In this document: in pieces, positions 6,497 to 9,622 of the stretch | Numbering within the stretch: position 1 is the first letter of the stretch | Layout: every line of letters starts with the position of its first letter | Source: Arenicellales bacterium | GTDB taxonomy: Bacteria > Pseudomonadota > Gammaproteobacteria > BMS3Bbin11 | NCBI GenBank assembly: GCA_029287965.1 | Contig: JARFQC010000163.1 | Coordinates: 1 to 9,622 of the forward strand | Reading direction: 5' to 3' | Length of the DNA stretch: 9,622 bases | Made by a program: the position numbers and the translations under genes | Notes under the pieces: model-generated | The model's input: only the letters and a program-made list of their open reading frames with translations | What the model was told of the DNA's origin: nothing | Databases searched by the model: none

Positions 6497-7918
6497 ATGA
6501 ATTTTGAATCACTCGGCCTTAACGCCGCACTATTGCGTGCCATTAAAGAACAAGGCTATACACAACCCACACCCATACAGGCAAAAGCCATACCCGTCGT
6601 TCTGAGCGGTCGCGACCTGCTCGCAGGCGCACAAACCGGCACCGGCAAGACAGCAGGTTTCACCCTGCCGTTGCTGCATAAACTCAACCGGCACCCGCAT
6701 GATCGCAAGCATAAGCATGTGCGTGCGCTCATCGTGACACCGACAAGAGAGCTCGCTGCCCAGATAGGCGAAAGCGTTAACGACTATGGACGGCATTTGC
6801 CGCTACGCAGCACGGTCATTTTTGGCGGCGTTAAGATCGGCCCGCAAATCAACCGTTTGAAGGAAGGCGTTGATATCATCATCGCTACACCCGGTCGCCT
6901 GCTTGATCATGTATCACAGGGAACCATTGACCTGTCTAAAATCGAGATACTCGTCCTGGATGAAGCAGACCGCATGCTGGACATGGGCTTCATACATGAC
7001 ATTCGCAGGATCATTAAGCTCGTACCTGAGAAGCGCCAGACCCTGCTTTTCTCGGCCACCTTCTCGAACGAGATTCGTCAGCTCTCCAAGGGATTGCTGC
7101 ACTCACCTGAAAACATCGACGTGGCACCGCGCAATACAACGGCAGAACGCATCTCGCAGCGTGTACTGCCCATCGCTAAAAGCAGCAAGCGCGCCCTGCT
7201 CTCGTGGATGATCGGATCCAACAACTGGCGCCAGGTACTGGTCTTCACGCGCACCAAACATGGCGCCAACCGGCTCGCCCAGCAACTGGAACGCGACGGA
7301 CTGACCAGTGCAGCAATACACGGCAACAAGAGCCAGGGAGCACGCACCCGGGCACTGGCCGAATTCAAGTCAGGCAAGGTACGGGTGCTGGTCGCCACTG
7401 ACATCGCTGCACGAGGCCTTGATATCGAGCAGTTACCACACGTCGTGAACTTTGAACTACCCAACGTACCGGAAGACTATGTACATCGTATCGGACGTAC
7501 CGGTCGGGCCGGCATGGAAGGCGAAGCCGTATCCCTGGTTTCACCGGATGAGAACGGCAACCTGAAAGACATTGAAAAACTGCTCGGCAGCAAGATACCC
7601 CGCGAACATGTAGAGGGCTTCGAGACAGCCGCCAGGGAAGACATTGACGTTAAACCTGTTGCTCGGGAAAAAACCGCCGGACAAAAGAGACGCCAGCCAC
7701 GTCAGTCACGTGGCTCTAATAACGGCAACGATCGACGTGCTGCACGCAACAATCGGTCGGCAAATGGTTCTCAAGACAAGAGTAAACGGGACAACAGCAG
7801 TAAACCAGCCAGCTCACATTCGCAGCGCCGCAAGAAACCTCAATCCGGCAATACCAACCAGGCCAAACCGGTACGCCGTCGTAAAGGTGGCGAAGTAGCT
7901 GCACTGTTTGGTGGCTGA
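6497..7918 (+). CDS. rhlE: ATP-dependent RNA helicase RhlE (DEAD-box)
   Basis: This enzyme unwinds short RNA duplexes with ATP and acts in bacteria in ribosome maturation and RNA turnover. All core motifs are present: the Q-motif with F3 and PTPIQ (24-28), motif I AQTGTGKT (K51), PTRELAAQ, TPGRLLD, DEAD at 155-158, SAT at 186-188, VFTRTK (motif IV), ATDIAARGLDI (motif V) and HRIGRTGR at 330-337 (motif VI). The start MNFESLGL is the usual RhlE N-terminus. The core ends near residue 380. The remaining ~94 residues are a low-complexity tail rich in Arg, Lys, Asn, Ser and Gln, ending in RRRKGGEVAALFGG, suited to RNA binding. Such tails are common but variable in RhlE proteins. The gene stands alone, with a 279-bp leader before it and hairpins after it. 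Other DEAD-box groups (SrmB, DeaD, RhlB) fit less well. Confidence 0.95.
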   Translation: MNFESLGLNAALLRAIKEQGYTQPTPIQAKAIPVVLSGRDLLAGAQTGTGKTAGFTLPLLHKLNRHPHDRKHKHVRALIVTPTRELAAQIGESVNDYGRHLPLRSTVIFGGVKIGPQINRLKEGVDIIIATPGRLLDHVSQGTIDLSKIEILVLDEADRMLDMGFIHDIRRIIKLVPEKRQTLLFSATFSNEIRQLSKGLLHSPENIDVAPRNTTAERISQRVLPIAKSSKRALLSWMIGSNNWRQVLVFTRTKHGANRLAQQLERDGLTSAAIHGNKSQGARTRALAEFKSGKVRVLVATDIAARGLDIEQLPHVVNFELPNVPEDYVHRIGRTGRAGMEGEAVSLVSPDENGNLKDIEKLLGSKIPREHVEGFETAAREDIDVKPVAREKTAGQKRRQPRQSRGSNNGNDRRAARNNRSANGSQDKSKRDNSSKPASSHSQRRKKPQSGNTNQAKPVRRRKGGEVAALFGG

Positions 7919-7921
7919 CAG

Positions 7922-7937
7922 TTCCCCGATCGGGGAA
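7922..7937. terminator. Perfect 16-bp palindrome just after rhlE
   Basis: TTCCCCGATCGGGGAA is fully self-complementary and begins 3 nt after the rhlE stop. As RNA it can form a 6-bp stem with a GATC loop. No T-run follows, so it is not a classic intrinsic terminator. It may shield the mRNA 3' end, act together with the next hairpin, or be a protein-binding dyad. Confidence 0.4.
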
Positions 7938-7966
7938 TGGTTGCAGACGAAAAATGTAGAAGCTCT

Positions 7967-7989
7967 GACTTCACCTTGCAGGTGAAGTC
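7967..7989 (+). terminator. Strong hairpin, likely rhlE transcription end
   Basis: GACTTCACCT (7967-7976) and AGGTGAAGTC (7980-7989) form a perfect 10-bp stem closed by TGC. The sequence after it, GAAGTTTATATTT, is only loosely T-rich, so termination on the + strand may be partial. On the minus strand ATTTTTCG follows some 17 nt away. It lies 48 bp after the rhlE stop and marks the point where base composition turns AT-rich. Confidence 0.55.
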
Positions 7990-8269
7990 GAAGTTTATAT
8001 TTCATCAGGTGGTGTAACGATGCCTGGGGTCTACAGTTGTTAGCATTATTTCCAATACTGCAAAGCAAAAATCTACCCATAAGTAGCTCTGTGAGGATCA
8101 GTTGAAACCGCACCCCTTTTCATCCTTTTTAGCTTTAAGATCCTTGCTTTTCTAATTTATAGAAGACTTTAAAATGCAGTCTACTAGCTAATAGATAGCT
8201 TGCGAAAATATGGTGATTAATTCTCATCTTTATTTGCTTAATATTTAATACATAAATATGGAATAGGTT
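7990..8269 (+). other. AT-rich non-coding stretch before the YdjM-type hydrolase
   Basis: These 280 bp hold no credible gene on either strand; the minus-strand frame overlapping 7990-8113 has no recognisable features and runs into rhlE. The region is clearly AT-richer than everything before it, with runs such as TTTTTAGC and AATATTTAATA. Candidate promoter hexamers are TTGCTT (8144-8149) and TTTAAA (8168-8173), 18 bp apart, but several other AT-rich combinations exist and I cannot choose. A small dyad AGCTA-ATAGA-TAGCT lies at 8186-8200, a possible operator just downstream of that candidate promoter. Confidence 0.4.
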
Positions 8270-9259
8270 GTGGACTCCGTAACGCAAATCGCTCTAGGTG
8301 CGGCTGTAGCGGCTGCCTCTGTGCCCGCACAACATAGACGCAAAGCAGTTTTAATTGGCGCAGTGCTGGGTACGACACCAGATCTGGATGTGTTCATCGA
8401 TTATGGTGATGCTGTGTCCAATTACACATTCCACAGAGGATTCAGCCATTCTCTGTTTGTGTTATTTCCTTTCTCGCTATTACTGTGGGCCATACTTAGG
8501 AAGCTATACGAACCAGTTCGTGCTGCGCCCATGCGATGGCTGCTTGCAATTACACTGGCACTTGTCACACACCCACTACTGGATGCACACACTGCCTATG
8601 GCACTCAATTATTCTGGCCACTGACATCGCCTCCTGTCATGTGGAGCACAATATTCATTATTGACCCGCTATTCACCCTCCCATTGTTAATTGGCGTGAT
8701 TGCCATTCTTGTCAAGCCAGATAAAACCTCGGCAACCAGGACCCTGGCAGTCGGTATTGTTATGAGTACAAGTTACCTGGCATGGACATGGTCAGCCAAG
8801 CTCTATATTGAAAACAAAACATTAGCATCACTGGACAATGGTAAAGAAGTGATTGCAATGTTTAGTACTCCCACACCGTTTAATTCCCTATTATGGCGTT
8901 TGGTACTACTCCAGCAAGATGACTACCTGGAGGGTTATTATTCACTGCTGCATCCAGGTCAGCGAATCGAATTTACTTCTTACTCGATTAATAAACATCT
9001 ATATTCGCAAGCCGAAGATATCTGGTCCGCGAAACGTTTAGACTGGTTTGCACAGGGGTTTATTAAGAGCATAGTAGTCGATGATTATTTGGTAATTTCA
9101 GATTTAAGGATGGGTTTTGAAGGCAACTATGTTTTCAATCATGCAATCGCGAAGATCGGCAATCCTCATTTTCATGAGATAGAAAGCAAGCTGATGCCCT
9201 CTGATTTCGGTGCTGAAGATCTTGGCTATGTATGGAAAAAGCTTGCGGGGGAATCATGA
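8270..9259 (+). CDS. Membrane-bound metal-dependent hydrolase, YdjM/PF04307-type
   Basis: This 329-residue inner-membrane protein belongs to the family often labelled 'LexA-binding, inner membrane-associated putative hydrolase'; that name is historical and the substrate is unknown. The N-terminus MDSVTQIALGAA matches the family start (Met-Asp-x-x-Thr-Gln). Probable metal-site motifs are TPDLDVF (D38, D40), HRGFSH (H55, R56, H60) and THPLLDAHTAYGTQLFWP (H101, D105, H107). STIFIIDPLFTLPLL with D132 is also typical. Membrane segments lie at about 61-80, 90-104, 127-148 and 158-178. The C-terminal ~150 residues are soluble and less typical. The start is GTG 8270; the in-frame ATG at 8258 is closed by TAG two codons later. 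GGAA at 8260-8263 is a weak binding site. Base composition is clearly AT-richer than the ATPase genes, which may mean acquisition by transfer. Confidence 0.85.
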   Translation: MDSVTQIALGAAVAAASVPAQHRRKAVLIGAVLGTTPDLDVFIDYGDAVSNYTFHRGFSHSLFVLFPFSLLLWAILRKLYEPVRAAPMRWLLAITLALVTHPLLDAHTAYGTQLFWPLTSPPVMWSTIFIIDPLFTLPLLIGVIAILVKPDKTSATRTLAVGIVMSTSYLAWTWSAKLYIENKTLASLDNGKEVIAMFSTPTPFNSLLWRLVLLQQDDYLEGYYSLLHPGQRIEFTSYSINKHLYSQAEDIWSAKRLDWFAQGFIKSIVVDDYLVISDLRMGFEGNYVFNHAIAKIGNPHFHEIESKLMPSDFGAEDLGYVWKKLAGES

Positions 9260-9622
9260 ATACTCATTGGTGATAGTCAAGCAGCCTCACTCGCTTAGCT
9301 ATGCTAAATAGTTTCAGGTTGATTTCTTGATTCATTATGATCCCTATGGTGACTCTTTGGTATCTATGAACGGCCAGCAACGGACGTCTTGGTAAACTAT
9401 AAAAAGCCCCCAAATATGGAGGCTATTGATGCAGCTTGTTTTTTGACTTCGTCCTTATCGAATACGAGGCGACACCGTATCAACTAGTACGAGACACAGC
9501 GCCAAGCCGACCAGATGGAATGACCAGTTGAAGTGGTTGAGTATTCTGATACCTTGATGTCACTGGGGGGTGTTAGTGGCTCGTTGCGCAGCGACATTGT
9601 ACTGCCCGGTGCGGAACATAAC
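9260..9622 (+). other. Right-hand stretch without a convincing gene
   Basis: These 363 bp contain only short reading frames. A small dyad TTAGC-TAT-GCTAA lies at 9295-9307, and a terminator-like hairpin at 9401-9424. From ATG 9557 (or GTG 9533) a frame runs open to the window edge, reading MSLGGVSGSLRSDIVLPGAE at the ATG. It could be the start of a gene, but it has no ribosome binding site and is too short to judge. On the minus strand, short frames in 9425-9622 are interrupted by stops. GC content rises again toward the right end. Confidence 0.35.
9401..9424 (-). terminator. Intrinsic terminator for minus-strand transcription
   Basis: The segment 9405-9424 (AGCCCCCAAATATGGAGGCT) folds into a 7-bp stem with one C-A mismatch and an AATA loop. 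Read on the minus strand, the stem ends in GGGGGCT and is followed by TTTTTATAG, a standard intrinsic terminator layout. On the + strand the nearest T-run (9439-9444) is 15 nt away, so it fits the minus strand better. It suggests a gene to the right of the window transcribed toward the hydrolase gene, possibly with convergent termination. Confidence 0.6.

Noticed and set aside
7814..8113. 99-residue minus-strand frame across the end of rhlE
   Set aside because: It overlaps the rhlE tail and reads through both inverted repeats; no motif is visible.
9397..9480. Minus-strand frame ending in DEVKKQAASIASIFGGFL
   Set aside because: It looks protein-like but is only about 28 codons, has a stop just upstream, no start codon with a binding site, and runs through the terminator hairpin; probably chance.
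9425..9622. Frameshifted remnant of a minus-strand gene
   Set aside because: Joining the short minus-strand frames would need at least one frameshift and a stop readthrough, and none of the pieces matches a family I recognise.
1..9622. CRISPR array, tRNA, rRNA, insertion sequence or phage genes
   Set aside because: I saw no regularly spaced repeats, no cloverleaf or rRNA-like stretch, and no transposase, integrase or phage structural motif on either strand.

Overview
The window looks like chromosomal DNA of a proteobacterium, most likely a gammaproteobacterium. The grounds are an RhlE-type DEAD-box helicase with a basic tail, a YdjM-type membrane hydrolase, and the GC-rich codon use of the first three quarters. 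No single gene fixes the genus. All recognised genes are on the + strand.

Positions 1-5730 hold the 3' part of a V/A-type (archaeal/vacuolar-type) rotary ATPase operon in the order I (partial)-K-F-E-A-B-D. The genes are tightly packed: F/E, E/A and A/B overlap by 4, 8 and 11 bp, and B/D are 2 bp apart. Subunits A and B form the catalytic head. D and F form the central rotor shaft, E is a peripheral-stalk subunit, K is the membrane rotor ring, and I is the stator holding the ion half-channels and the essential arginines. No gene for subunit C (the shaft-to-ring adaptor) or for G/H (the partner of E) lies between I and D, so these must be upstream of the window or elsewhere. The ion-binding site read from K lacks the known sodium ligands, which suggests proton coupling.

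The end of D carries an A8 run and a GC-rich hairpin that looks like an intrinsic terminator only when read on the minus strand. After a 127-bp gap comes an unrecognised 119-residue protein with two membrane segments (5858-6217). A 279-bp leader with a direct repeat and several small dyads precedes rhlE (6497-7918), an ATP-dependent RNA helicase with all core motifs and a roughly 94-residue basic tail. Two perfect inverted repeats follow rhlE, the second being a plausible transcription end.

From about 7990 the base composition becomes clearly AT-richer. A 280-bp non-coding stretch leads to a membrane-bound metal-dependent hydrolase of the YdjM family (8270-9259), itself lower in GC than the ATPase genes. 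The last 363 bp hold no convincing gene, but do contain a strong intrinsic-terminator structure for minus-strand transcription arriving from the right.

I see no CRISPR array, rRNA, tRNA, insertion sequence or phage gene. I do not see a clearly new biological system. The points most worth a second look are the composition and gene order of the ATPase operon, the unrecognised membrane protein after it, and the structured non-coding elements.
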